Below are positions 1 to 8,962 of a stretch of DNA of 64,000 nt, in pieces. Position 1 is the stretch's first letter; each line of letters opens with the position of its first letter. Under the pieces are notes generated by a model, which did not search any database, was not told the DNA's origin, and saw only the letters and a program-made list of their open reading frames with translations. Location: positions 124,001 to 188,000 of the forward strand of contig DASRBN010000030.1 in the NCBI GenBank assembly GCA_035653615.1, in the 5' to 3' direction. The DNA comes from Ktedonobacteraceae bacterium. GTDB taxonomy: Bacteria; Chloroflexota; Ktedonobacteria; Ktedonobacterales; Ktedonobacteraceae. Position numbers and translations under genes: made by a program.

Positions 1-4
1 GAAC

Positions 5-2725
5 ATGAAAGCATCTGTGTTCTTAAATTACACCACACGCTCTCTGCTGCGCGGCGGACAGCGTACTCTACTGGCGGTGTTTTGTGTAACGGTGGGTGTT
101 ATGGCGGTAGTGGCCCTGCAACTGGTGGGTTACATGCTGCAAAATTCGCTTTCGGGCAGCGCGCGCGAGGCCAACGGCGGCGATATCGCGATTATGGCGC
201 AGGGCGCTCCGCTCAAGTCCAGCGACCTGGCTTTCTTCAACAGGCTCAAGGACGATGGCACGATCACGAACTACAGCGCCATTATTCAGGAGAATGGAAC
301 ACTTAACAACGCGGCCTCTTCGGTGCAGTCTTTCAACATCGAGGCCGTCGATCCCAACAACTATCCATTGGTCTCATCGCCATCGTTTGTCGCGCCTTCC
401 AATGGGAGTGTTGCCGGGCTGCTGGCCAATGACCAGGTGATTGTCACGCAGAATTTTCTCTCGACCTACCATAAGCAATTGGGTGATACCTTCAACGTGT
501 ACGTCAAAACGTACACGGGTACGGGCCAGACGATACCGGTAAAAATTGCCGGGGTAGTGGCTAATACAGGTCTGTTCGCGCAGGCCGGCAATCTATTGCT
601 CATCTCGGCGTCCGACTACCTGGCATCTGCCCCCGCTTCACCGGCGGTCTATACGCTCGTAGATGTCACAACGGCGGATCAGGCTCATACTGATATGGCG
701 GTCAAGGCTATCAGCGCGCAATTCTCGCTCGTTGGCATTCAGACGGCTACAGATGTGCTCAAGTCTCAGCAGTCTACGATTGACCTGGTTAGCAAATTCC
801 TGAAGATCACAGGTTTGCTCGCGCTACTGATTGGCGGAGCTGGCATCATCAATACCATGCAGGTGCTGCTCTCACGGCGCAAGACCGAGATCGCGATGCT
901 CAAGACGGCAGGCTATCATCGCCGGGACCTCTACTTGCTCTTCGGACTGGAAGCTGGACTACTGGGACTGGTTGGCGGCATTATCGGAGCTATTGCCGCT
1001 ATAGGCGTCAGCTACCTTGTTCGCATCGTGGTACAAAACACCGGCACCAACATACCTTTCGTACTCAATCCGGGCCTGATACTCGGCGGCGTAGCAATCG
1101 GCTGCGTAACGGCGCTGATCTTCGGACTTCTGCCCATCGCCCAGGCGGCCAATATTCGCCCATTGAGCGTGCTGCGCGAGCTTGAGAATAAGAGCGCGGG
1201 CGGGCGCATTATGACGGTCATCTTGCTGGTGTTGTGTTCGATCCTCTTCTGCCTGCTGGCAATCGTCATTCTGGATAACAATATCGTGCTTGGGGTAGCG
1301 GTCACGTATGGAACGTTCGTGTTCCTGCTGCTGCTGGCCGGCATCTTCGGTCTGATTGTACTGGCCGTGAGCAAATTGCCGGTTCCTGAACATGTACACT
1401 TTATCCAGGTGCTGCCGTTGCTGTTGGGCATAGGCGTCTCGGTGCTGTTGTACCAGTTCGTGCCAATATTCGGCATTGTCCTGCTGCTTCTCACATTGCT
1501 GGGCGTTGGCCTGGTATTCCTGCCGAAGCGTCAGAAGGTCAATGTGAAGATGGCCCTGCGCAACCTTGGACGGCGGCGAGCGCGCACAACGGCAACCCTG
1601 CTGGCTATGTTTATCGGCATCTATGGTATTGGCTTAACCGTGGGTATCGGCCAGGACCTCAGGTCGGTGATCATTGACACGCTGAAACAGTATACGCCAT
1701 ATAATCTTGTGGCGACGACTACCGGCAACGATACGAAAGCTCTTGCAGCGCACTTAAACAGCATTCCGGGACTCGATGGGAGCCGCGAGGATCCGTTCAC
1801 CGCGACTATTCCGGTTGCGATCAACGGCCAGCCCGTTCAGCAGGCGCTTCCAAAGGGTATAAATGGTCAGCAAGATCTCAGTATGCTGGGTGGAATTGAG
1901 GGCTATGACCTGGCGCATACCGTTCCCGCGCAGCAGATTGTCAGAGGTCGCAACCTGAATGCCGGCGATGCCAATAGCAACAATGTGCTGGTCAGCCAGA
2001 TCATGACCAACCAGGGCTGGGCGCAGATGAACCTCAAAGTTGGCGATACCGTGACGCTGATGAGCCTTGACGGCAAGGTGCGCAAGACGGTGACAATCGT
2101 CGGCATCGTCTCGATCCCGACCAGTTTTGAGACCCTGGGAGAAGTGCTGGCTCCGGCATCGCTCGTAAACGAGCTCAGCCCGGCAAGCGCATCGAAGACG
2201 ACCGTATTCTACCTGAAGGTTGCGCCGGAGCAGTTCGACGCGGCGTTGAACGAGCTGAATCGCATCGCGCCCAACGCCTCGGTGCAAAATCTGAGCGATG
2301 CCGGTGTCTCTTTCTTGCAGAACGTGACGAGTTTCCTGGATGTGGTGATAGCGGTTTCCCTGCTCTCACTACTCGCCGGAGTGATCATCATCGCCAATGC
2401 GGTAGCCCTGGCAATGCTGGAACGCAGGCGCGAACTGGGTATCCTCAAATCGGTCGGCTACACCAGCGGCACAATTATGAGCCAGGTGCTGATTGAGTTC
2501 GGCATCACCGGAAGTATTGGCGCGATCATCGCGACGCTGCTATCTGCCGGCGGTGTGACGATAAGCAGCAAGATATTCTCGCAGAATAACCTGACGCTCA
2601 ACATGCAGCCCATCGTTATCGTCAGCATGATTGTCGGCCCGCTGCTGCTGGCAGTGATCACTGCGGCGCTGGTTGCCTGGAACGCGGTGAGGGTGAGGCC
2701 GCTGATGGTGCTGAGGTATGAGTAG
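5..2725 (+). CDS. ABC transporter permease, FtsX/MacB type with two FtsX domains
   Basis: A 906-residue membrane protein. An N-terminal membrane helix (about residues 20-45) leads into an extracytoplasmic domain. The first FtsX domain (about 260-390) has the typical stretch ending in a cytoplasmic RRKTEIAMLKTAG segment. A block of helices follows near 405-505, then a second extracytoplasmic domain, and the second FtsX domain (about 770-900) with the matching ERRRELGILKSVG segment. This two-module plan is that of LolC/MacB-like permeases, which act on lipids, lipoproteins or peptides by mechanotransmission rather than as classical channels. The start lies 5 bases into the window, so its ribosome site and the expected upstream ATPase gene are out of view. 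Family call is firm; the substrate is unknown. Confidence 0.9.
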   Translation: MKASVFLNYTTRSLLRGGQRTLLAVFCVTVGVMAVVALQLVGYMLQNSLSGSAREANGGDIAIMAQGAPLKSSDLAFFNRLKDDGTITNYSAIIQENGTLNNAASSVQSFNIEAVDPNNYPLVSSPSFVAPSNGSVAGLLANDQVIVTQNFLSTYHKQLGDTFNVYVKTYTGTGQTIPVKIAGVVANTGLFAQAGNLLLISASDYLASAPASPAVYTLVDVTTADQAHTDMAVKAISAQFSLVGIQTATDVLKSQQSTIDLVSKFLKITGLLALLIGGAGIINTMQVLLSRRKTEIAMLKTAGYHRRDLYLLFGLEAGLLGLVGGIIGAIAAIGVSYLVRIVVQNTGTNIPFVLNPGLILGGVAIGCVTALIFGLLPIAQAANIRPLSVLRELENKSAGGRIMTVILLVLCSILFCLLAIVILDNNIVLGVAVTYGTFVFLLLLAGIFGLIVLAVSKLPVPEHVHFIQVLPLLLGIGVSVLLYQFVPIFGIVLLLLTLLGVGLVFLPKRQKVNVKMALRNLGRRRARTTATLLAMFIGIYGIGLTVGIGQDLRSVIIDTLKQYTPYNLVATTTGNDTKALAAHLNSIPGLDGSREDPFTATIPVAINGQPVQQALPKGINGQQDLSMLGGIEGYDLAHTVPAQQIVRGRNLNAGDANSNNVLVSQIMTNQGWAQMNLKVGDTVTLMSLDGKVRKTVTIVGIVSIPTSFETLGEVLAPASLVNELSPASASKTTVFYLKVAPEQFDAALNELNRIAPNASVQNLSDAGVSFLQNVTSFLDVVIAVSLLSLLAGVIIIANAVALAMLERRRELGILKSVGYTSGTIMSQVLIEFGITGSIGAIIATLLSAGGVTISSKIFSQNNLTLNMQPIVIVSMIVGPLLLAVITAALVAWNAVRVRPLMVLRYE

Positions 2726-2790
2726 GACTGGTGTGTGGTAGTGATTGGGGATAGGATAGGGTATAATCAGGTCGGTAAAGAACATATGCA

Positions 2791-2834
2791 GGCAGAAGAA
2801 CTCTTCAATCAAAACATTGAAGAGTTCTTCTGCC
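2791..2834. repeat. perfect 19-bp inverted repeat in the leader of the DinB gene
   Basis: Bases 2791-2809 are the exact reverse complement of 2816-2834, with a 6-base loop. A -10-like TATAAT at 2762-2767 would place the hairpin in the 5' untranslated region, ending 8 bases before the GAGGAG ribosome site of the next gene. No T-tract follows on either strand, so a standard intrinsic terminator is unlikely. Confidence 0.85.
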
Positions 2835-2857
2835 GATATTGCGAGGAGAAATTAACT

Positions 2858-3343
2858 ATGGCACAAGATTTGCTTTCTCCCTGGGCCTACTATCGAGGCT
2901 GGGATGTCTACAATGATCATCTCGTCAAAGCTATCGAACCGCTGACTTCGGAGCAACTGGCACTCACAATCTCCCCCAATTTGCGTTCCGTTGGCTCGCT
3001 GGCACGACATATTGTACACATACGCGCTAGCTGGCTATACAATCTGATGGGCGAGGGCGGTCCAGAAGTAAAGGCCATCGCTGATTGGGGCTACGAGGGC
3101 GATGTGCCACCGGCAGACGAACTGGTGCGCGGTTTGACGGTTACCTTTCGGGCCTGGAAAGAATGCCTGGAGCGCTGGACGCCAGAAGATCTGGAATATG
3201 TCTTCAGGGGGGACCGGTGGGGCCGGCCATACGAACTTTCGCGCCAGTGGGTGATCTGGCATGTCATTGAACACGATCTTCACCATGGTGGCGAACTCTC
3301 ATTTTCACTCGGCGCCCATGGTCTCGCTGCGCCCGATATCTAG
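2858..3343 (+). CDS. DinB-family metal-binding four-helix protein
   Basis: A 161-residue protein of the DinB/YfiT-like fold. The probable metal ligands are visible: a histidine in the LARHIVHIRASW helix and the pair in the C-terminal WHVIEHDLHHGGE segment. Family members are stress-induced or thiol-dependent enzymes; no substrate can be read here. An upstream in-frame start at 2735 exists, but the ATG at 2858 has GAGGAG 8 bases ahead and begins directly at the conserved fold, so I chose it. The C-terminus looks complete for the family, although an antisense gene relic overlaps the last codons. Confidence is high for family and low for role. Confidence 0.85.
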   Translation: MAQDLLSPWAYYRGWDVYNDHLVKAIEPLTSEQLALTISPNLRSVGSLARHIVHIRASWLYNLMGEGGPEVKAIADWGYEGDVPPADELVRGLTVTFRAWKECLERWTPEDLEYVFRGDRWGRPYELSRQWVIWHVIEHDLHHGGELSFSLGAHGLAAPDI

Positions 3344-3439
3344 AGCCTGTTCGAGAAGTTCGGAAACCTCTGATGCTACAGCTGTTTTCCCGACACCTGG
3401 AGGGCCGGTAATGATCAGAATTGGAACCTTCATTTCCAT
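3305..3439 (-). pseudogene. truncated P-loop ATPase/kinase gene (44 codons left)
   Basis: On the minus strand an AGAGGAA ribosome site 7 bases before ATG 3439 opens a 44-codon frame reading MEMKVPILIITGPPGVGKTA and onward. It contains a complete Walker A motif (GPPGVGKT, residues 12-19) placed as in small AAA or nucleoside-kinase-like ATPases of about 180 residues. After about 30 residues the frame runs into sequence antisense to the DinB 3' end and stops at 3305. The strong ribosome site plus intact P-loop argue for a real gene start; the lack of Walker B or other domains argues for truncation by a deletion or rearrangement near 3341-3350. Parent family is not determined. Confidence 0.65.
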
Positions 3440-3519
3440 CTAACGATTCCTCTTGTTGTTGTTATCTCTTTGCTGATAATTCAGAGGCGGCAAGAGGTGA
3501 AGGAGTTTAATCAGGAAGG

Positions 3520-6500
3520 TCATAAATACCCCATCTGCTCAGCAAGAGGCGCTGCCTGTTGGAGTATCTCTTGTGCCTCTGCCTCCTGCCCGGCATCCCA
3601 TGCTTTCAAGGCTGATTCGAGGAGCGTTCTCAACTCTTCGGAAGGTGGTTGCTGCGTGGAATCGAGGAGCATCCGCACGTAATCTATCGCTTCTGTAAAA
3701 TTTCCCCTGGTAGTTGCCACACCAGCAAGGGGCCAGATAGCTACCCATTGAAACGAATTGGTCGGCTGGCGGCCTTGCCTGTTCTCCAATGACGTCTTTC
3801 CGCAGGCCTCGGCGCCTGTCAGATTGCCGTCACGCCAGGCTAACCAGGCTTGATGGCCCTGAATAATCGCGCTATTCCGCGCCTCCGGCATAGCCAGTGA
3901 GCGTGCGACCACTTGCCGCACCTCTTCGACTTTTCCTCGTCGTCGTAGGATGATGGCCAGAAAGGTCAGGCACCGTACCAGCAGGGGAGTGCTTCCAATC
4001 TCTTCGGCTAGCTTCATTGCCATGCGCATCTGTTCTTCGGCCTCTTCGAGTTGTTCAGAGAATAGCAGGCCGTTTGCGAGCACAAAGTGGCCGAATCCTA
4101 TCAAATCCTTATTGCCTGTTTCTAGAACGGTCGCCAACCCTTGACGGCGATACGCGAGCGATTGTTCTGATCCCATGTAGCGATTGCGCCTGCTATCGCG
4201 TGCTATCACTGCCTGAAAGAAACGCCCGCGCTGCTCTGCTGTACCATGTTTTTCCACAATGTCCTGGGCTTTTTCGATGATAGCCGTCATTTCATCCACG
4301 GAACCACGCAGTGGAAGAAGCTGGTCGATCTGAAGATCAATCCACTCGTTCAACCACTCACTGCTGGATTTATCTTCTGCCTGATCTAAGACTCGCTCTG
4401 CTTCTTGAAATATTTGACGTGCATTGTCATTGAACGTATCCAGAGGGTTGTCGGAAGCAAGTTTCCAGGCGACTGCTATCCTGCGTAAGAGGCGGGCTTG
4501 CCAGATGTACTCATGCGCCGGTATCCAGTTCATGGCATGTGCATAGGCCTGCCTTGCCTCCTCCTGCCGTCCCGTTATCGCGAAGATTTCCCCCATGGAC
4601 TTATATATCCAGGCTGCCGTTTCCCAGTACTTCTTCCTCCAGGAATTTCCTATTGTACCTGCTTCAAGTAGGGCAGTGGCTCGTTCAAATGCTGCTAGAG
4701 CTTCGGCATTCGCATAAATGCCCATACTATACTCACCGGCACGTCGATAATAAGGAATGGCTCGTTCTGGAAGCCCTGCCTGTTCATAGTGAAATGCAAC
4801 CTGGCCGCTGACGCCATCCACTTCTTCTTCGAATACTGCTTCAAGCGCTTCCGCGACGCGGCGATGCAGGAGACGCCTGTGGGCCGGACTTAATGCATCA
4901 TAAGCCTGCTTGCGCAGCTTATCGTGACTAAAGTCATAGGCCTGGTCCATGCTACCACCCTGTTCGCGCACGATATGCCGCTGCCATAATTCATCCAGTC
5001 CGTGTACCACCGCGTCCTCGCTCTCCCCGCTCGCTTTTACGAGAACATCGAATGTAAAGGCGCGCCCGATAACGGCTGCGACATTTGCTATTTCACGGGC
5101 AAGTGGGGAAAGTTGCGCGAGTCGAGCTGCCAGCACACTCTGGACGGTGGGTGGAAGCGTTGAAGCTGCCTGTGAAAGAAGTGCGAGTGAACTTCTGGCG
5201 CTAGATTGTTCTTTTTCATTTTGTTCCAATGTCCCTGCTCGCGCCATTTCCACCACGAACAAGGGATTGCCTTCCGTCTCAGCGTAGAGTTGATTGATCA
5301 TAGCGGGTTCAAGTGGGTGACCCAGGACATGTTCAGCTAGGGAGGTCGTCTCGGTAGTATCAAGTGGCCCGAGTGCGATTTCTGTGACCATGCCGTCTCG
5401 CTGCAATGTTCCCAGAAATGCTTCCAGGGGATGGCCGGGCATGATTTCCTCGGCGCGTACCGTGCTCATGAGGAGCAATCGCGCACTCTTGTCGAAGCGC
5501 AACAGATAATGGAGCCATTCCAGAGTCTCGTTGTCGCACCATTGCAAGTCATCAAGCAGGAGCAACAAGGGCTGGCGGGCATTCAATACAGCGCGAGCAA
5601 GCGCTTCAAAGAAATGCCGGCGTTGCCATCCCTCGGTCATAGCAGCGGGACGAGCGAGTTTAGGCCGTGTAGCAAGTATCTCTGGTACCAGCCGTGCAAT
5701 CTCAGTGAGCCAGGCAGGGTCAAGGGCTGGTAGACCGGATTGGATCTCATTCGTTTGCAGCCACGTGGTGACAGGGGCGTAAGCCAGTTGTCCAATTGCT
5801 GGGTAGCAGCGAGCGCTTGCCGCCGTCATGCCCTGCCGGCTGACCCATGCCACCATCTCCTCGGCCAGTCGTGTCTTGCCGATGCCCGCCTCCCCTGAGA
5901 GAATCACAACATGCGGATGTCCACGTGCGGCCTTGCGCCAGACCTCCTGAATCTGGCGCCACTCCGACTTCCGGCCAAGTAATGGTGCCTCCGTTCCTCT
6001 TGAAGCGAGCGAGCCTGTAGGCACTCTAAGAGAGTTCTCCGATTCCAGTAGCGACTCATAGAGCGCGCGCGTTACCTGGCCCGGCTCGGTTCCGAGTTCG
6101 CGTTCCAGTACCTGGGCGCAGGTATGGTAGACACGCAGCGCGGCGGCGCGATCACCACGCAGAGCATGAAGGCGCATAAGCTGCCGGTAGGTCGCCTCAT
6201 GCAAAGAGTCCAGCCGCAGCAGTTGCTGAGCGACCTGGATCGCCGCATCATAATCGCGTTCCTCCTCAAGAAGAGCTAGCAGGCGTTCTGCTGCTGAAAA
6301 AAACAATTGGCGGAGACGATCACGTTCGGGCAAAATCCACTCGTCGTAGCAGCTAGGCAATAGATCGCCGCGGTAAAGGCTAACGGCGTGTTCTAGCGCG
6401 TGCCGCATCAAGGTCATATCTTTGCGCTGTTCTGCCTGCGCAAGTTGTTGTTCAAAATCCTGCACATCCAGCGTCCAGTTTGCCCCTTCTGCTGGCCGCC

Positions 6501-6777
6501 AGTAGAGGCTTTGCCTATCTGCGTCTAGAAAAGAATCGATATCGGGCAGAGCCTGGCGCAACTGATGCAACAACTTGCGCAGGCTGGAGTGCGCTCGTTC
6601 CTCAGTCGAATCCGGCCACATAAGAAAGGCCAGGTGCGACCGGTCCTGGGGTGCGTTACGATGCAGCACCAGGTAGGCGAGTAATGATTGCAATTTGGGG
6701 CTATTGATGGTCAGCACGGGCGTGTCTTCCGAGAGCAGCAGGAAGTCACCCAGCAGGTGGATATGAAGAGTAGGCAT
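3520..6777 (-). CDS. SARP/BTAD-type transcriptional regulator with AAA ATPase and TPR domains
   Basis: A large one-component regulator of about 1085 residues. Order: winged-helix DNA-binding domain (first about 95 residues), bacterial transcriptional activation domain of helical repeats (about 105-250), an AAA/STAND ATPase with Walker A SGEAGIGKT near residue 295 and Walker B LLLLLDDLQWCD near 407, then a long TPR-like C-terminus with alanine/leucine helices. This is the AfsR-like plan: ligand or partner binding to the TPR part is thought to control ATP-dependent assembly and promoter binding. The frame can start at TTG 6810, but ATG 6777 starts at the wHTH beta-strand MPTLHIHLLGDF and I prefer it. 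It ends near the P-loop relic. Target genes are unknown; the adjacent flavin-reductase block is one candidate. Confidence 0.88.
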   Translation of the reverse strand: MPTLHIHLLGDFLLLSEDTPVLTINSPKLQSLLAYLVLHRNAPQDRSHLAFLMWPDSTEERAHSSLRKLLHQLRQALPDIDSFLDADRQSLYWRPAEGANWTLDVQDFEQQLAQAEQRKDMTLMRHALEHAVSLYRGDLLPSCYDEWILPERDRLRQLFFSAAERLLALLEEERDYDAAIQVAQQLLRLDSLHEATYRQLMRLHALRGDRAAALRVYHTCAQVLERELGTEPGQVTRALYESLLESENSLRVPTGSLASRGTEAPLLGRKSEWRQIQEVWRKAARGHPHVVILSGEAGIGKTRLAEEMVAWVSRQGMTAASARCYPAIGQLAYAPVTTWLQTNEIQSGLPALDPAWLTEIARLVPEILATRPKLARPAAMTEGWQRRHFFEALARAVLNARQPLLLLLDDLQWCDNETLEWLHYLLRFDKSARLLLMSTVRAEEIMPGHPLEAFLGTLQRDGMVTEIALGPLDTTETTSLAEHVLGHPLEPAMINQLYAETEGNPLFVVEMARAGTLEQNEKEQSSARSSLALLSQAASTLPPTVQSVLAARLAQLSPLAREIANVAAVIGRAFTFDVLVKASGESEDAVVHGLDELWQRHIVREQGGSMDQAYDFSHDKLRKQAYDALSPAHRRLLHRRVAEALEAVFEEEVDGVSGQVAFHYEQAGLPERAIPYYRRAGEYSMGIYANAEALAAFERATALLEAGTIGNSWRKKYWETAAWIYKSMGEIFAITGRQEEARQAYAHAMNWIPAHEYIWQARLLRRIAVAWKLASDNPLDTFNDNARQIFQEAERVLDQAEDKSSSEWLNEWIDLQIDQLLPLRGSVDEMTAIIEKAQDIVEKHGTAEQRGRFFQAVIARDSRRNRYMGSEQSLAYRRQGLATVLETGNKDLIGFGHFVLANGLLFSEQLEEAEEQMRMAMKLAEEIGSTPLLVRCLTFLAIILRRRGKVEEVRQVVARSLAMPEARNSAIIQGHQAWLAWRDGNLTGAEACGKTSLENRQGRQPTNSFQWVAIWPLAGVATTRGNFTEAIDYVRMLLDSTQQPPSEELRTLLESALKAWDAGQEAEAQEILQQAAPLAEQMGYL

Positions 6778-6847
6778 CACCGTAAGCTTCAAATCCTTTC
6801 TCAAGCCCAATAGTCGGCGTATTTGGGTTACTTGATAAGCTAGCGCC

Positions 6848-6877
6848 AGTATATCACATTTTCTTGATGTTAGTTAA
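6848..6877 (-). promoter_or_regulatory. candidate sigma70-type promoter of the SARP regulator
   Basis: Read on the minus strand: TTAACT (6877-6872), 18-base spacer, TATACT (6853-6848). It lies about 70 bases upstream of ATG 6777 and overlaps the stop codon of the small frame at 6874-7026, so the regulator need not be co-transcribed with it. Confidence 0.45.
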
Positions 6878-7026
6878 CCCTGCATGTTATGCCGGAATCG
6901 TATGTTCCTTGCCATCATATGACCAAACATCGGATTCACTCCCGGCGCATCTTCTGAATCTTCAGGTATTACCGCTGTGTTTGCAGTAAGCATCTGCTCG
7001 CGCAGCTTTCCAACCTGCTCGGCCAT
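6874..7026 (-). CDS. possible 50-residue protein of unknown function
   Basis: A minus-strand frame starting MAEQVGKLREQML and ending IRFRHNMQG, hydrophilic, with an acidic middle. It has no recognisable motif and no good ribosome site before ATG 7026. The frame stays open upstream of the ATG for about 20 codons, so it may be the tail of a decayed gene. It is the only plausible coding content in the 440-base gap between the SARP regulator and the flavin reductase. Low confidence. Confidence 0.25.
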   Translation of the reverse strand: MAEQVGKLREQMLTANTAVIPEDSEDAPGVNPMFGHMMARNIRFRHNMQG

Positions 7027-7090
7027 ATTTATGTACGAGAAGGAGGAAGAAAAGTTGTAAGGCAGGGTTTTTAGGGTGAGGTGTCATTGG

Positions 7091-7120
7091 TAGACAATAA
7101 CGATTGAGGTAGGCTATACT
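7091..7120 (+). promoter_or_regulatory. candidate promoter of the flavin-reductase block
   Basis: TAGACA (7091-7096), 18-base spacer, TATACT (7115-7120). It would start transcription near 7127, about 90 bases ahead of ATG 7219. Confidence 0.55.
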
Positions 7121-7218
7121 ATTCCAGCAATGATTTCCAGCGTGAAAAAAACTGACCATCCGGCAGACTGATATTTGTTGGATGAATCTGTGGATGTTTT
7201 TTATAAAGAAGGATATAC

Positions 7219-8463
7219 ATGCCAGTTGATTGCGATGTTTTGATTGTTGGCGGTGGTCCGGCAGGACTGGCGGCTGCTGAGACTGCCGCTAAGCAGGGTG
7301 CGCGAACGATCGTATTGGAACGCCAGAACGAAATCGGTTATCCCGTCCATACGAGTGGAGGGAGCTGGGTGAGCGATATGAAGGCGCTCGGCATCCCGGA
7401 ACACCTCTATCATCCAGTAACGAATGTTACTTTTGTCTCCCCGCGTCGTGAAGTGAAGTTGCACTATGATCCCGCGGTTGCCTGCGTTCTGGATGTGCGG
7501 GGCGTCTACCAGCACCTCGCGGGCCGTGCTGTTGCTGCCGGAGCTACGTTGCGAGTCCGGCACACCGTCGAGCAGACGATTCTGGAAAATGGCAGTGTCG
7601 CGGGGGTGACGGCGAAGAACCACGTGGGTGAACGAATCACCATGCGAGCGCCAGTCACTATTGATGCTAGTGGCTTCTCGCGGCATATAGGCGTGCGAAC
7701 CGAGATGGGTAAGGCATTTCATCGTTATGGTTATGGTGCCGAATATGATCTCTACGCGCCGAACTATCCGCAAGATGAATTATATTTGATTATGGGCAGT
7801 CAGTTCGCACCGCGTGGTTACGCCTGGGCTTTCCCTCGTGGCAACGGGCGCGTCCGATTAGGAGTGGGCGTGCTGCACCCTGATTGTGAAGAGGATGCGC
7901 GTGGCTACCTGGATAGCATCATGCGCGATTTACCGCAGCTGGTCGATAAATTTCGCGATGCCAGCCCGATTGAGTATCATACGGGGTTGTTCCCATCGGA
8001 GGGGCCGCTCGAACGATTCTCGCGCGATGGCTTGCTGCTGGCCGGTGATGCCGCCGGGCATGGTTCTACACTCGTAGGCGAGGGCATTCGTTTTGCGATT
8101 TATTCGGGGCAGATGGCGGGGGCCGTGGCCGCCGAAGCGATAAGGGCAAACGATACCTCGGCTGCTTTTCTGGAACGCTTCGATAAGCAGTGGCGAGCGC
8201 GCTTTGGCCGCGATATGGATATTGCCTACATGATTAATAAGCGCATCGCCAATTATAGTGATGATCAATGGGATGGCGCGCTCGACCTGATGCGCCGGCT
8301 CACCCCATCGCAGATGGCGCAGGCCTTACGTGGTGATTTTAGCGCCGGCCTGGTAATGGGGGTACTCGCGCGCAACCCTGGTCTTGTCGCCACGGGTAGC
8401 AAAAAGTTCCTTGATTTGATGCTTGAGCGCATCAACAAGCCTGCCGGGAATATCTCCCGCTAA
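7219..8463 (+). CDS. FAD-dependent oxidoreductase, geranylgeranyl-reductase-like family
   Basis: A 414-residue flavoprotein. The dinucleotide-binding motif GGGPAG sits at residues 11-16, and the second FAD motif reads DGLLLAGDAAGHGSTLVGEG about two thirds through, the pattern of geranylgeranyl reductase and FixC-like enzymes that reduce isoprenoid double bonds or accept electrons for quinones. ATG 7219 has AGAAGGA 5 bases upstream. It heads a co-directional block and is followed after 65 bases by a redox-active glutaredoxin, suggesting a shared redox role. Isoprenoid reduction (menaquinone side chain, carotenoid or lipid) is the family-based guess; the exact substrate is open. Confidence 0.85.
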   Translation: MPVDCDVLIVGGGPAGLAAAETAAKQGARTIVLERQNEIGYPVHTSGGSWVSDMKALGIPEHLYHPVTNVTFVSPRREVKLHYDPAVACVLDVRGVYQHLAGRAVAAGATLRVRHTVEQTILENGSVAGVTAKNHVGERITMRAPVTIDASGFSRHIGVRTEMGKAFHRYGYGAEYDLYAPNYPQDELYLIMGSQFAPRGYAWAFPRGNGRVRLGVGVLHPDCEEDARGYLDSIMRDLPQLVDKFRDASPIEYHTGLFPSEGPLERFSRDGLLLAGDAAGHGSTLVGEGIRFAIYSGQMAGAVAAEAIRANDTSAAFLERFDKQWRARFGRDMDIAYMINKRIANYSDDQWDGALDLMRRLTPSQMAQALRGDFSAGLVMGVLARNPGLVATGSKKFLDLMLERINKPAGNISR

Positions 8464-8528
8464 TAGCTTGTTTGAATAAGTAGATGGACAACCATATCTC
8501 AAGCAATGCTCACTTCAAGGAGTTATTT

Positions 8529-8849
8529 GTGCAGAACGCGACAACAAACCCGTCAACCAACGAAAACACCGAAAAGAAGATCAAGGTGTATGCCACCACG
8601 TGGTGTGGAGATTGCCGGATGGCAAAGCGCTGGTTCGACTCTCATGGTATTGCCTATGAATATATCAATATCGAAGAGGACGCCGGAGCCGCCGAATATG
8701 TCCGGCGTGTGAACGGCGGCTATCAAAGCGTGCCGACGATTATCTTTCCCGATGGCTCTATCCTGGTGGAACCCTCTCCTCGCCAGCTTGCCGCAAAGTT
8801 TCAGGATGATGATCCGGAGAGCAAAAGGAAAGATATGATCTTCTTTTAG
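8529..8849 (+). CDS. glutaredoxin / mycoredoxin-like thiol oxidoreductase
   Basis: A small thioredoxin-fold protein. The redox motif is WCGDC (cysteines 26 and 29 when counted from GTG 8529), followed by the substrate-thiol-binding cis-proline segment QSVPTIIFPDGS. I place the start at GTG 8529 because AAGGAG lies 6 bases ahead of it; the ATG at 8484 would add 15 residues without a comparable ribosome site. The CGDC centre and AEYVRRVNGG helix resemble Mrx1-type mycoredoxins. It probably reduces protein or low-molecular-weight thiol disulfides in the cytoplasm. A clear terminator follows. Confidence 0.88.
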   Translation: MQNATTNPSTNENTEKKIKVYATTWCGDCRMAKRWFDSHGIAYEYINIEEDAGAAEYVRRVNGGYQSVPTIIFPDGSILVEPSPRQLAAKFQDDDPESKRKDMIFF

Positions 8850-8868
8850 CATGTAAAAGCGAACCGAT

Positions 8869-8905
8869 AAAGAGGCTGACTGCAATGGTCAGCCTCTTTT
8901 CATAT
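8869..8905 (+). terminator. intrinsic terminator after the glutaredoxin gene
   Basis: A perfect 12-bp stem (8869-8880 with 8888-8899), 7-base loop, followed by a T-rich stretch. The A-run on the other side could make it work in both directions. Confidence 0.85.
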
Positions 8906-8962
8906 TTTTGTGCTAAACTGTGGGAAATTGGCACACACGGTCTCGAATGAAAGGAAAGCAGC

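Noticed and set aside
6962-7159. 65-codon minus-strand frame upstream of the SARP gene
   Set aside because: Overlaps in another frame the slightly more plausible 50-codon frame and the promoter of the flavin reductase; no coding signature.
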